A stretch of 64,000 nt of DNA from Emiliania huxleyi CCMP1516. Taxonomy: Eukaryota > Haptophyta > Isochrysidales > Noelaerhabdaceae. This document shows positions 39,884 to 51,140 of this stretch, piece by piece (the first letter of the stretch is position 1; each line of letters starts with the position of its first letter). The position numbers and the translations under genes are program-made. Location: positions 196,259 through 260,258 of the forward strand of contig NW_005201403.1 of the NCBI RefSeq assembly GCF_000372725.1, written 5' to 3'. A model generated the notes under the pieces. That model did no database searches. It had not been told where the DNA came from and saw only the letters and a program-made list of their open reading frames with translations.

Positions 39884-40663
39884 ATGTGGAAGGTCCAGTC
39901 GGAAAAATACGCGGTCGAATTTGCGCCGACCACGGCATTGCCCTTCTCGCTGGGCCGACTCGACGGCATGCCTCGCTGCGTCTCGCGGCAGCAGGCCACG
40001 CTCGAGCCCGCTCCTGACGATGAGGCGCGACTGCTGCTCACTTCGCGCGGCCACGCTGAGACGGGCGTGCGCACGAGCAACTCCTGGATCTGGCTCCGGA
40101 AAGGCGAGTCGGCAATCATTGCGAGTGGGTCGGAGATCGCACTTACCTGCGGCGTGCCTCCCAGCCGTTCAGTTCAAAAGCCCGAGGAGCCGCTGGAAAA
40201 CGTAGTGCTCAAACTCGTTGCGTTACAGTCTCCTCAGGCAGCCATGCCGCCACCAGCCCGCTCGCCGGCCACCGGCAACGCAGCCTCGCGCACGGAACCA
40301 CGGTACAATGCGTGGGGTTCTCCAATCCGCTCGGACGATGACGACGAGGAGGAGAAGGATTCGCCGCCAGCGAAGCCCCCGCCGCCCGAGTGTCCGTGCG
40401 GCGCCGGAAGTTTCGTGGAGAAGCTCTCCCGGAGTGAGAAAAACTACAATCGCCGCTACTACGAGTGCCCTCGCCGCTACATCGCTGCCGGTTGTCCCAA
40501 GAAGCACGACTTTGAGTGGGCCGATCTCTGGGTCGACCACGACACTGCAGAACGGCGGAAGCGGTCGAGATCGGTGTCTCAGAGCAGCAACGGCCGGCGG
40601 GATCAGTGCCACCGCTGTCTGCGCTTTGGCCACTGGGCGAGAGACTGCCGCATGCGCTTTTGA
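39884..40663 (+). CDS. FHA + GRF-type zinc finger + CCHC zinc knuckle protein
   Basis: About 259 residues, single exon, Met at 39884. Residues ~1-90 form an FHA-like domain of the PNKP/aprataxin type (PFSLGRLDGMPRCVSRQQAT, LTSRGHAETGVRTSNSW, LRKGESAIIASGSEIAL). A Pro/acidic linker (SDDDDEEEKD) follows. A GRF-type zinc finger comes next (CPCGAGSFVEKLSRSEKNYN, RRYYECPRRY, CPKKHDFEWADLW), then a basic stretch (RRKRSRSVSQSSNGRR) and a CCHC knuckle (CHRCLRFGHWARDC) at the very end. FHA domains bind phosphothreonine, and GRF and CCHC modules bind nucleic acid. A role at DNA breaks or in RNA handling is inferred. Confidence 0.75.
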   Translation: MWKVQSEKYAVEFAPTTALPFSLGRLDGMPRCVSRQQATLEPAPDDEARLLLTSRGHAETGVRTSNSWIWLRKGESAIIASGSEIALTCGVPPSRSVQKPEEPLENVVLKLVALQSPQAAMPPPARSPATGNAASRTEPRYNAWGSPIRSDDDDEEEKDSPPAKPPPPECPCGAGSFVEKLSRSEKNYNRRYYECPRRYIAAGCPKKHDFEWADLWVDHDTAERRKRSRSVSQSSNGRRDQCHRCLRFGHWARDCRMRF

Positions 40664-41559
40664 CGCGCTTCACAAAGGCGTCGGGTCGAGGGAGACGCCA
40701 CATGAAAGGCACACGGCCAGAAGGCAGTGCGCGGTTGTGCGGAGTGCTCCCCTGGGTGAATGGGCGCACGAGTGAATGGGCGCACGAGCCGCGGGGGGAG
40801 GAGCGGGCGAGGATACGGACTCCAAGCTCGAATCACCCGCGCTGCATGCACAAGAGGATCAAGGGAAGACCGCCGGGGAATATGGTCTTCCAGTTTCGGG
40901 TGCTGGCCTGCGTGTCTCGTGCGTGTCATATCGGCCGGGGGCCTCGGTGTGCTCACCGCCGGCTTCGCTCCCTTTGGCGGCACCGAGGAGGGTGCACTCA
41001 CTCCTCAACATACGGCCCTGCGCGGTTAATAAATGAAAACGGTCAAACTCTCAGACGAGATTGGATACTTCTCGTGCGTGTAGAGGGATCGCGTCACAAC
41101 ACGACACAGATGAGTAGAGTCAAGAGTGGTAAGTGTTGTACGGCATGGGGCGCGGCTACTGGCAGTACAGAGTACTGCGAGCACCGGAGCAGGCGCACAT
41201 CGCTTACCCTTTTACACCTCATTCCGCGGCATTTTTTCGAGGAAAATGTAAATGATCCTTGTCTACTTGGAGCTACATGAGGATTGAGGTCATGTCTCAT
41301 GGCACATATATAGGAGACCCTGGTGGCTGGTGCTGGTCGATTCTCCAAGATATTGAACTTAGTTTGGGTTTTGTATATAGCCGATTTGCGATTTCCCCAT
41401 TCGATTTGGTTTTGCTCGCTCCCCGTAATGCGTAAAGCCGTAGTGCCGAGGGCCGAGAGAGGAGAGTCTCTCTCGCTCTTCACATGTCTGTCCTACACGT
41501 GAGACTCAATAAGTACATCATAGTACCACACGCTCGCTCCCTGAGTGTGCACAGCGGGC
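40664..41559. other. Spacer between convergent genes
   Basis: A short tandem GAATGGGCGCACGAG (x2) lies at 40755-40790. The distal part (41050-41540) is markedly less GC-rich. A minus-strand frame at 41483-41094 has no recognisable features. Confidence 0.4.
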
Positions 41560-44500
41560 TTACTTCAGCCACTTTTGGAGGAACGAAAAGACCCGCTGCT
41601 CCATATACACGCGGTCCTTGAGGCTGCGCGGCGAGTGCCGCTCCTTGGGGAAGCACAGCAGCTCGTAGCTCTTCTGTGCCTCCACCATCGCCTGCGTCAG
41701 CCGCGCCGTGTGCCGGAAGTGCACGTTCTCATCCATCAGTCCGTGCACGAGCAGCAGCGCGCCCTCGACCCCGTCGACGTGGCTCATCACCGAGGACCGC
41801 TCGTACGCCTCCGGCGCGGACTGAGGCGTTCCACCCATGTACCTGCGCGCGAGACAGGGGCGCGGAGGCGGGCAGCCTTCAGGGCGTGGAAGCGGGCGGG
41901 GGCTCAACGGCGCGTCGTCTCGAGGCGCGCACCGCTCCGTGTAGTGCGTGTCGTAGCCGTCCCAACTCGTGACGGGTGCGCCAGCCACGGCGCAGCGGAA
42001 GGTGGACGGCGCGCGCGCGAGGCACATGGCCGAGAGGTAGCCGCCGTACGACCACCCCATGATGCCGACGCGGGCGGGGTCGGCGAGGCTCTGTGCGACG
42101 GCCCACTCGACGGCGGCGACCTGGTCGTCCACCTCGAGCCTCCCGAGGTCGCCCTTGATCGCCCCCTCGAAGGCAAGACCGCGCCTGCCGGGGCGCAGTG
42201 GCGGGGACGACTCACGGGGGCGAGGCACGGGGCGGTGTCGCGCAGCGGGGCGTAGCGGTGGCGAGCCCGTAGCGGTGGCGAGCCTGTCGGAGCCGCGGTT
42301 GTCGCACTTGAGGACGAGGAAGCCCTGCTCGCGCAGGAACTGAGCGCGCAAGTCGGCGGTGGCGAGGCTCCAGCCGTTCTGCACGTACTGCACGTGCGGC
42401 CCGCCGTAGCAGGAGACGACGGTGGGGTGCGGTCCGTGACCAAAGATCGACTCGTCCGGCTCGTAGACCGCCGCCTGCCCAAAAGTTCCGGGAAGGGTCC
42501 TGGAGAGGTCTAGGAGGCGCCTCGCCGTGCTCGCAGACCGCCGCCTGCAGCGTCACGGCGCCGTCGCTCGAGGGGAAGGAGACGAAACGCGGCGGCCGCA
42601 GGACCGCGCCGAGCGACGCCACGCGGGCGTCTGCGGCGCGGGCCGAAAACAGCACCTTCTCGGCGGCGGCGGGACGCGCGGAGGATGCGGCTGGCTGCGG
42701 CAGCGCTGCGAGTGCGGCGGCGACGGGCTCGCTCGCGGACGAGAAGGAGTCCACGAATGCGGAGTGGTCGTGCGAGAGGGCGATGCCTGGGCGGTCAGCC
42801 GAGCGCATCAGCCAGCCAGGAGGATGAAGGGGAGACGCGTCCGAGAGGGGTGGGCACCGGAGTGAAGGCCAGCCTGCGCGGTCAGTCTCTCTGGCGAGGG
42901 GTCGGAGCCGTCGCATCTGACGCGGTAGAGGTGGCGCTCCTACTAGCACATCGTTAATTCACACAGCACCCATCAGCCATTGGAGACGTGACGCGGCAGA
43001 GGTGGCGCTCCGTGTACTCGCCCGCCGCCAGCGGACCGCCGTCAGGCGCGGTGCGTGGGTTGCCCATGAAGTAGACGTGTCCTCGCTCCTCGTCTACCGA
43101 GAGCAGCTCCTCCACACACCACTCGCCTACAGGGAGACCTGGGGAGATGTGGGGAGATGCGGGGAGGCAGAGCGGCTCCTCCGCCGCCCGACCAACCGCT
43201 CGTCAGCGCGCGCAGGCAAGCGCCGTCTGCAGAGTGCACGTACAGGTGGCGCCAGCCTAGTCTCGGCTGATCTCGGCTGACCTCGGCTGATCTCGGGGAG
43301 TCGAGACGTGCAAGCGGCGCAAACCCGTGCGCTCCGACGCCCACACCAGCTCCTCTCCGCCTAGTCTCGACCGATCTCGACCGATCTCGACCGATCTCGG
43401 CTGACCTCTGGCAGCCAATCTCCGCCCGCTCGCCGCCCAGAGGCGCCAGCATGTCGTGCAGGTTGACCCAAGTGTCAGACTGCTCCGTGAGGACGGTGCT
43501 TACGCGCCCCGTCGCTGCGTCGCACCGCAGGAGCGCCAGCGAGCGCTGGTCCCGGCTCTCGACCTGCGGAGTGTCATTGGTGTGAATGATTTATTACCTG
43601 TTATGCAGAGTGGGCCGAGGAGGCGAGAGGAGGCCGAGAGGAGGCGAGAGGAGCCGAAGTGAGCCGAGAGGAGCCGAGGTGAGCCCGAGAGGAGCCCGAG
43701 AGGAGGAGGAGGAGCGGGCTGCTGCGCCTGCACGAGCAGCGAGCTTCCCCCGCAATCCCACTGCACGCGGGCGAGGTAGCTGTCTGCCCCAAACGGGCCG
43801 GACAGGTCGAACCACGTCGGCGCCTCGCTCGGCGCCGCCTCCTCGCCCACGTCCGCCGCGCCGCCGGCCTGCACCAGTCCGAGCCGGACCTGTTGGGGGG
43901 GGCGGCCGGTGAACCGTGGCACTGGCTCGTGGCGCGTGGCGGGCGGGCCGGCGGGCGGGCTCCTTTGGGTTTGCTGCGCCCGCGAAGGGGTAGTGGTGCT
44001 GCTCGTTTTGCTCGTGCGGCGAGTCGACGCCCGCGTTCATGATTGCGAAGGGGGGGATGTGAGACTCGTCCACCTGTGGCGGGTCCAGTCACCAGTCAGC
44101 CCAGAGAATCCTTCGACAGGACGCGAGGGCCAAGGGGAGCTCCTCTGCCCGCCTCCTCAAACGCAACCAGCGCCCCGCCGCCCGGCGAGGGCCAGTAGCC
44201 GCTGTACCGGCTCATCTCCTCCTGCGCGCAGTAGTCGGCAAGCCCATTCGACCTCCCCTCCTCCCCGCGCGCGCCGAGCGTGAGGCGGCGCGGCGCGCAC
44301 GCGTCGGCGGCGGAGCCAACCTCGCAGGCGCAGACCTCGCCTAATCTCGGCCGATCTCGGCTGATGTCGGCCGATCTCGGCCGACCTCGGCCGATCGGCC
44401 ACCCTCGCAAGCAGGTCCTCACCCCCCCAGACGAAGAAGCAGCGCGCGCCGTCGTCGGACAGCTTCGCGTCGAGGAGCGGGCCGGTCCCGACCTGCAGGA

Positions 44501-45141
44501 CACGTCCGGGACATGTCACGATCCGGCGGTGTGTATGCATGCGAGGAGCCGGCCTGAAGTCGACCTCGGGAAAGGCGTCTGGGTCGAAGAGACGACGAAG
44601 GCTGTCTGCGGAGCCCTCTGCGACGCCGTCCTGGCAGCAGCGAGGTTGGGCTGAGGCGTGGCGAGAGGGCAGCGACTCGCACCCTCCTCTCGAGGCGCGC
44701 CTGGACAAACAGAGCGCCGTCCATCGGCACGAGGAGGCGGCAGGCGTTCTTCGCCCAGCTGTACTCGGTCACGCCGGTCGACATGATCCTCGCCCGCTCG
44801 CGGCGCAGCGCCTCCTCCTTGGAGAAGCTCTTCTCCTCGCCAGAGCCCTCGCGTGGAGCGATCACCAGCGACGTGCTGCCCGTCTCCCGGTCGTAGACGT
44901 AGAGCTGGCGCGTCAGGCTGGCGGCCTCGACGCTGCCGAGGTAGGTCACGTACCGGTCGTCTGGCGAGAACTTCACCATGCTGAGCCCCTGAGCGCCAGG
45001 CCTCGGGATCGCTGCCACCTCCTCAAAGGTGAGGACGGATGCGGTTGAGAGCTGTGGCACGAGCGAGGCTTGCGGCTTGATCCCGACGGTCATCGCCCGC
45101 CCGACGGCGACGAGAAGCGCAGCTGGCAAGCGGCGTTGCAT
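41560..45141 (-). CDS. Dipeptidyl-peptidase IV-type serine peptidase (S9B)
   Basis: Multi-exon, apparently complete. The N-terminus [17 protein letters not shown] may be a leader. The propeller begins [19 protein letters not shown] and [15 protein letters not shown]. Landmarks are [20 protein letters not shown] (the S9B Glu-Glu motif that binds the substrate N-terminus, EEM), [31 protein letters not shown] and [11 protein letters not shown]. The catalytic Ser is in GWSYGGY (codon ~42051), Asp in LMDENVH (~41763) and His in ERHSPR (~41667); it ends FSFLQKWLK. The last intron, 41932-41843, is GT-AG (TER/YMGG). Introns carry GATCTCGGC-type, ATCTCCCC-type and GAGAGGAGCC-type filler. Expected to cleave X-Pro dipeptides from peptide N-termini, probably secretory or membrane-associated. 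Confidence 0.85.
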
Positions 45142-45708
45142 TTCCAGCGAGCCGAGGCAAAAAAAATGCGATGGGAGTCCCGGATGGCGCGTCCAAATCC
45201 TGCTCGTGCAGGTGGGGACCCTGTCCTCGTCGCATCCCGCGTTGGCGTGTTTGTTTTCTTTCTTTTACTCACACGGGACTGAAAAAAGAATATTACCACG
45301 CAAAATCCAGGGCGACGATCGGTGTCCCGGGGGCGGCCGTCATGTGGCGAGGAGGGAGGACGACAAGTGCGCGTCGTACGGGTCGCTCTTCAACTTCATC
45401 GGCCAGTCGCGTTACGAGTGTTTGAACCAGTCACTTCGTCGTTGGGAGGTGGGTCTAACCCCACCGTCCCTGCCGACGAGCCTGGGTAGTGCACGCGGGA
45501 GCGATCGCACACCCTTTGTTGACTCGTTACTTTTTCGAATAATAAACGCTATCACATGCTAAAGCGCCACACCTCGTGGGACTGATGTTTTCGTAAACGT
45601 AGTCGTGGCCCCCCGCTAACGTCGCACGAGTGCAACCGGTAGCTCGTCTCTTGATCCTCTTCTTGATTGCCATACAAACTCTTGCGTGCCGCGGGCATTA
45701 CAACATAT
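45142..45708. other. Spacer
   Basis: Upstream of the minus-strand S9B gene. An A-run at 45160 and AT-rich patches near 45530 may hold its promoter. No gene seen. Confidence 0.35.
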
Positions 45709-46488
45709 TCAATGCCACTGTACTAAGGCTACAGTGCATTCCTCACGCTGCTTTAACAACCACTTGAACGTCTCAGACGCATTCACAGGCAATCCTAAAG
45801 CTGGCATTGCGTGCCACTCCACAGCAAGGATATCGAGCCCGCACACAGCAGCTGGCTGTGTGACAATGACATGCCGCAGCACTTTGTACTCATGGCCTTC
45901 AATATCCAACTTGACGAATACGAAATCGCTCGCATCTACAATCTGTGCGAGGAACGACGTGGCATCCATTGTGTGCACCGTTTTTGGCACGAAACCCTTG
46001 CTGTCAGAGATAGCGACCTGGCTGTTACTATGCCATCTTCCCTTCGCATCTTTGTAATGTTCCGCTTTTGAGCTCTCGAGGCTTGCATCCACGCCTGCAC
46101 CCTGCATTTCAACGTATAAAGTACGATTTGTGGTGCTGCTCACGCTCAATGCAGTTCCAACGAACAGCTTCACGTGGTAATCCCTGGAAAGTCGCTGCTC
46201 ATACAAACTCAAGCGAGTGCTCCATCTTGGGTTTGCCTCAAAGCCATAGTAGCAGTTCTCCCGAGGCCGTGATTTACATTTGTGTAAATTACGGGACTGC
46301 TTCTGGGAGAGCCGGTCAAGCGCTGGATCCCGCCACCATTTCATCAATGAGCTGCCATCGTTCAGTCCAACGTCGACAAAGGTGCATTTACAGCGGCAAA
46401 CGCCGAAATATTTTTCATGCAGCGTTGATGAACGCATGCACGAACCAATGGAGAGTAAGGTCATGACCGAAGTAGGCATCCGTTGCAA
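45709..46488 (-). CDS. FkbM-family (Methyltransf_21) methyltransferase
   Basis: 259 residues, intronless. AdoMet-fold landmarks are TFVDVGLNDGSS (motif I-like), NCYYGFEANP (post-beta2 acid), ATSFLAQIVDASDFVFVKLD then IEGHEYKVLRHVI (the DIEGxE motif of FkbM enzymes) and ILAVEWHA. The start Met at 46488 is followed by further Mets at residues 4, 9 and 18. Base composition is visibly lower in GC and third positions use A/T freely, unlike neighbours. There are no filler introns. O-methylation of a sugar or small metabolite is the usual family role. Possible recent acquisition. Confidence 0.8.
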   Translation of the reverse strand: MQRMPTSVMTLLSIGSCMRSSTLHEKYFGVCRCKCTFVDVGLNDGSSLMKWWRDPALDRLSQKQSRNLHKCKSRPRENCYYGFEANPRWSTRLSLYEQRLSRDYHVKLFVGTALSVSSTTNRTLYVEMQGAGVDASLESSKAEHYKDAKGRWHSNSQVAISDSKGFVPKTVHTMDATSFLAQIVDASDFVFVKLDIEGHEYKVLRHVIVTQPAAVCGLDILAVEWHAMPALGLPVNASETFKWLLKQREECTVALVQWH

Positions 46489-47336
46489 CGACCTGGCGGG
46501 AGCGGGCTAAAAGCCCTGTCTCGCCCGAGTCCTGGGAAAGTATAGTAAGTTCGTATCGGAAAGGAATTTTACCTGTGCACAAGAGAATTTTACGGATAGA
46601 GAAGTGAAGAAGTCCTCCAGCACAAACGCGACCGTGCTAAAGCATGCGATGGTCCCACCCATCCACGCAAGGAGCCAGTTAGAATTTTACAACAAACGAT
46701 CGCTCCTCATCGCAAACCCCGTCAGCAGTCCTCCTCCGGGAATGTACGTAAGAGCTACATACACTGACAAAACTCCCTCGCACGACACTGGGCACGGAGC
46801 CAGTTAGAATCGTTACCAAAGAAAGTCGCCCGACCGAGGCCCATCCATCCATGTCCGTCCGCGAGCCCCCAGCTCGCCGACGGCGAGAGAGATGCCACGA
46901 GGGGTCGCGGTGGCGTCCATCGCCAGGCTCCCTAGCTCAACCGACGACCCTCGTGCCTCGGGATCGACGGCCGATCGTCATCAGACAATGAGGTCGAGAA
47001 CCGCATCGGCGGCCTCAGCAGCGTCTGCAGAGAGCCGATCAGACTCGGGTCCACGGTGAATGTCAGGTCTGCACTAGGCTCACACACAAGTCAAGGTAGA
47101 TCTAAATACCGGGGGAGGTATTTCCTATGCTTCACAGCCTTGTTATTGAGAAGAAAATACGTCCTACTTCACACCTGGCGGACGGGACTGCGCACACCGT
47201 GGCGCACACCGTGGCGCACAAAGAAACGTGAACAGGCCCCACTGCCACTCACCTTGGGTGGTGCAGGTTAGGACTTCCGCGGCGCCGCTCTGGGCGGCGG
47301 GCTGAGCCGATCGTAGCGGCGAGCCTCGGTCGAACG
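46489..47336. other. Spacer with dispersed repeat (46686-46770)
   Basis: Holds the second copy of the 14519-14600 repeat (CGATCGCTCCTCATCGCAAA ... CGTAAGAGCTACATACACTG). Otherwise no gene. A GTGGCGCACACC duplication lies at 47195-47220. Confidence 0.6.
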
Positions 47337-49392
47337 ATGCATGAGGCCCGTCACGGACAGCCGCTGAGCAGTGAGCTCCTTCTGCTCGTGGGCGCCGGCG
47401 AGGGCACGCCTGTGCTGCCGGCATCGGGCGAGCAGCAGCGGCGCCCGATCGGCGTGGTCCTGGCGGACGAAGCCTCTTCCGTGGCCGCAAAGCCGGCCGC
47501 CGGCTCACGCTGGTGCTTCTCCGACGCGGTCGAGTCCGACCCGGCCGGCCGCGACTTTGCGCGCTCCACCGACTGCTGCACGCTCCGCTGGACGCCTGCA
47601 AAGGGCCGTCACGCCACTGCGACCCGCGAGATCTCGCGTGGACGCGTGCTTCTGCGGGCCTCGGCTGCGGCAGTCGCCAACACGGCTGCGAGCGGCGCGG
47701 CGACGGCCCTCCTCGCGGAGTCGTCGGGGCGCGACGGCGCGGCGGCCTCTGCGGACGCGCAGCGCGTCGGGCTGGACGCGTCGACGCTCGCTCTCTCGCT
47801 CGAGCTCTTGCGGTCGGGTCGCGAGGCGGCCGAGGAGGCGGCGGGGTCGCTGCTGACGCACCGCGAGCACCTATCCGCCGCCGAGGCGGAGGCGTGGGAG
47901 CGCACCGCCCAGAGACTGCGCTCGGCTGCGGCCAGCTCTGGTGGCTCTGGTTGCTCTTGTGCGTCCGGCTGGAGTGATGAGGCGGTGCTGCGGCTGCTGC
48001 TCGCGGTGCACGCGAACGCGCACCCGGTCCTCGACGACGCGACGGCGAGCCGGACGGTCGGGCTCGGCCTCTTCCCCGCCGCCTGCCTGCTCAACCACTC
48101 CTGCGCCCCGACGGGGGTCCTCTCCTTCGAAGCCGGCGGCAAGGTCCTCGTCGTGCGCGCGCTGGTCGACTTGCGGCGCGGGCAGGAGGCGGCCAGCTCT
48201 TAGACACCTCCTAGACACTTCCGAGACCCTTCCTGGACAGTGCAGGAGGCGACCAGCTCTTAGACACCTCCTGGACACTTCCGAGACCCTTCCTGGACAG
48301 TGCAGGAGGCGACCAACTCGAGGCCTCGAGCCGCAGCTCCTTCCTGAGGACGTGCATCACAGGGTCCGCCACTGGCGAGCAGGTCACCTACTCGTACCTC
48401 GACGAGCCCCACCTCTTCGCCCCGTGGCGGCAGCGGAGGGCGCTCCTGCGCGCCGCACACCGCTACGAGCCCTCCCAGCCTCGCAGCAGAGAGGAGAGCG
48501 AGGCGGCGGCGCTCTGCCGATCGCGCCTGCCCGCCGCCGCGCTGGGCGAGCCGGCGGATGAGAACGCGGCAAGGTGCTGGACCCTTCCCTGACCCTTCCT
48601 CGAGCCCTCCTCAGGCGAGCTCGAGGCGGAGGTGCGTGCTCTCTGCTCCGAGGCGGCCGCCGCGGCGGAGGAGGCGGAGGAGGCGGCGGCGCGCGGCGAC
48701 GGGCCGCTCGCTCCGTCGGCGGAGGAGCGGCTCGGGTCTGCCTGCGAGGCGGTGCACTCGCTGCTCGAGGGGAGGCTGCTGCAGGCGGCGCCACCCGGCC
48801 CCGCTGGACCGGACGTAGTTGAACGAGTCAGACCGTACTCTCGTGCAGCAGGCGGCCCGCGCCCGCCGACTGCGCCTACGAGGCCCGGTATGAGCATCTC
48901 CCGGTATGAACATCTCACCCCGTCGCTCTCGTGTCGCAGGCGGCGCACCCGGCCCACTGGCTCGCGCACGACTGCCTCGCCGCGCTCTCCCGCGCCGCGC
49001 GCGCCCTCGGCGACCCGGAGCGGCTCGCACACGCGTCGATGCGATGCCGGTGGCATGTCCATGACGTGTCCGAGACGTGTCGACAGGAGCGGCTCGCGTA
49101 CGCGTCGATGCGGCTGATCGCCGCGCGGGAGCAGGTGATGCCCCTCGGCACGCCCGGCCTCGCGACGCTGTACGCCTCGCACGGCTCGGCGCTGGTCCGC
49201 CTCCTCCGCGCGGGTCGCTTCTCGGCCGCCGGCAGCGCAGAGGCCCTCGGGCAGGCGGAGCAATCCCTCGCGGCCGCCTGCAGCATCCGCGCGAGCTGCC
49301 TCGGCGACGAGCACCCGCTCGTGGCCGCCACAGCCCGCGCGCTCGCCGACGTGAGGCAGCGCCGGAGGCAGCGCGCGGGGGGCGCGACGTGA
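47337..49392 (+). CDS. SMYD-like SET-domain protein lysine methyltransferase
   Basis: Multi-exon. The SET core begins GRHATATREISRGRVLLRAS; no MYND zinc finger follows where SMYD proteins normally have one. An Ala-rich helical insert comes next. Then VGLGLFPAACLLNHSCAPTG (NHSC, AdoMet-binding), LSFEAGGKVLVVRALVDLRR and, after a GC-AG intron (48189-48382), RRGQE/VTYSYLDEPHLFAPWR. Later exons give a TPR-like C-terminus (AAHPAHWLAHDCLAALSRAA, IRASCLGDEHPLVAATARAL) as in SMYD3. The post-SET Cys triad is not obvious (ALLRAAHRYE instead of FxCxC). It may therefore be an altered family member. Targets unknown. Confidence 0.7.
48182..48318 (+). repeat. 60-bp tandem unit, about 2.3 copies, exon end plus filler
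   Basis: GCAGGAGGCG(G/A)CCAGCTC occurs at 48182, 48242 and 48302. The filler TTAGACACCTCCTAGACACT, TCCGAGACCCTTCCTGGACA belongs to the CTTCCTAGACA family. It lies at the start of the SMYD-like GC-AG intron. Confidence 0.9.
49017..49112 (+). repeat. 27-bp direct repeat, spacing 69 bp
   Basis: GGAGCGGCTCGC(AC/GT)ACGCGTCGATGCG at 49017-49043 and 49086-49112. The filler between is CATGTCCATGACGTGTCC, GAGACGTGTCGACAG, ending in AG. The stretch is also in frame (69 nt), so it can be retained as a 23-residue insert. Confidence 0.85.
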
Positions 49393-49598
49393 CCAGAGAG
49401 TTTCCATTCCTTCTTTTGCGACCGCCGCTGAGCGCTGTGAGGTGTGAGGTGTGTGGCGCGCAGCTGCGGAGCGTGCGGCCTGCGGCCGGTGTGTGCGGAG
49501 CGGATCGATTTCTTTACGATTGAACGTTCTCTCTCTCGACCGCCCGCAGTCGCACGCCGTCTCCCTCAAGGCACACAAAAGAGGGGGGGTTTCAAGCA

Positions 49599-50605
49599 TC
49601 AGACCGCATTGCGCATACCGCCGCCGGCTCCGTCTGGCTCTGCGACTGCGTCTCTGTCGCGCTCTCGGTCCTTCCTCTTCTCGCGCTTCCTCAAAGCCTT
49701 GTTAGCTTTCTTCAGCTCCTTGGCCAACTGGGGCGCAGCCTGCGCCTCCGCCTGCTTGGTCCGCTTCTTCTCGTCCCGAAGCAGCAGCACCTCCGCCCGC
49801 GCCTTCTCCTCCTCGCTCAGGCTCTCGCGGTCAGCAGCGTAGCGCTGCAGCAGCGACTGATTGATCTCGCGCTTCCACTTCTCACTCTTCTCGAGCAGCC
49901 TGCGCCGGCGGCTCTCCTCGTCGCTCTCCTCCTTCTCGTCGCCAGGCTGCCGCCGCCGCTTCTTCCCCTTCTTGCGTTGCTGTCTCGCCGCCTCTGCTCC
50001 CGCCGCCGCCCCTGCTCCCGCCGCCTCCTCCGCCGCCAAGGAGGAGGAGGGACGACTGGCCGCATCCACGTCACTCAGCCGGCCCACGTCGGCAGCGCAC
50101 CCAACCACCGTCTTCTCGTCGTCCTCCGACTGCCCGCCGCTCGGTGACTCGTCCTGTGGGAGCGCCGGCGGCGGCTGCGGCGGCGGTTGCGGCGGCGGCG
50201 GCTGCACGCACCGGATGCGCCGGGTGCGGCCCGTCTTCCGGTTCCGCTGCCAGCTCTGATGGAGGTCGACCGAGTAGCTGAAGCCTCGAGCCTCGTACTC
50301 GCCGCGGCCGCCCGCTTCTGCGTCCGAGATGGCGGCGAGCACGCGAGCGTCGGCAGGCACCCACCCGCCCTTGAGCTCTACCTCCCACCGCGGCGCCGGC
50401 ACCGCCGCGGGAGCAGCCGCCGCCACCGCGCGCGCATCGGCAGCCGGGTCCGTGTTGGGCTGGAGCGTGGCGGGCTGGAGCGTGGCGGGCTGGCAGGCGC
50501 TGGTTGGTGGCTGGCCGTGGGCGGGCAACGCCGGCGCTCCGCTCGTGGCAGCAGGCTGTCGGCCATCGACGCGGGCAACGCTGCCACCACTGCCGCCAAT
50601 ACCAC

Positions 50606-50647
<42 letters not shown>

Positions 50648-51140
50648 CACTCCCCTCCCTTCCGGTGCCCACTCCTGCACGCTGAGGAGAGCGGGTTGCG
50701 ACAGAGCCACGCGCGGCGTTTGCAGCGCAGACGGGGCAGGGCGGCGACTGCGGCTGCGTCCAGTGGTCGAAGAGCCGCTGGGCACACGCCCGCTGGCTGA
50801 GCGAGGCGGCGTCCGTGATCTGGTGTGCCAGAAGCGTGGCTCTCACAGCGGTCACCGGGAGCCTCTTCGAGTTGAGGAAGGCGAGCACGCGCGCCGCGAC
50901 CAAAGCGTCGTTCTGGAACCGGCTCAGAGCAGGGTCGGGCTTGCCCCACACACTGTTGGTCGCCTGCTGAGCACAGCGCGAGCGCAGCGCGTCGCCCTTG
51001 ATCCTCGGGTGGGACGTGTTCGAAAGCTTGGAGTAGAGGCGCTTCGCCTCCTCCTCCCCCTCGATGTGGCGGCACACATCGCCGAACCACAGGTGGAGCT
51101 GTTTCAGCAGGATTGTCATACGGCGCCGCGCCGGTTGCAC
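49599..51140 (-). CDS. WWE-domain protein with Lys-rich coiled-coil tail
   Basis: 513 residues without introns. Met 51140, alternative Met 51119. The N-terminal helical region (LKQLHLWFGDVCRHIEGEEE, DPALSRFQNDALVAARVLAF) ends in a CPVC pair. A Gly run from (GCC)n at 50609-50645 follows, then a WWE domain at about 50180-50380 (RWEVELKGGWVPADARVLAA, YEARGFSYSVDLHQSWQRNR, KTGRTRRIRC). The Pro and acidic linker leads to a highly charged Arg/Lys/Glu coiled coil to the end. WWE domains read iso-ADP-ribose in poly-ADP-ribose or join ubiquitin-ligase complexes. Nuclear localisation is suggested by RKKGKKRRR. No PARP or E3 catalytic domain is present. Confidence 0.7.
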
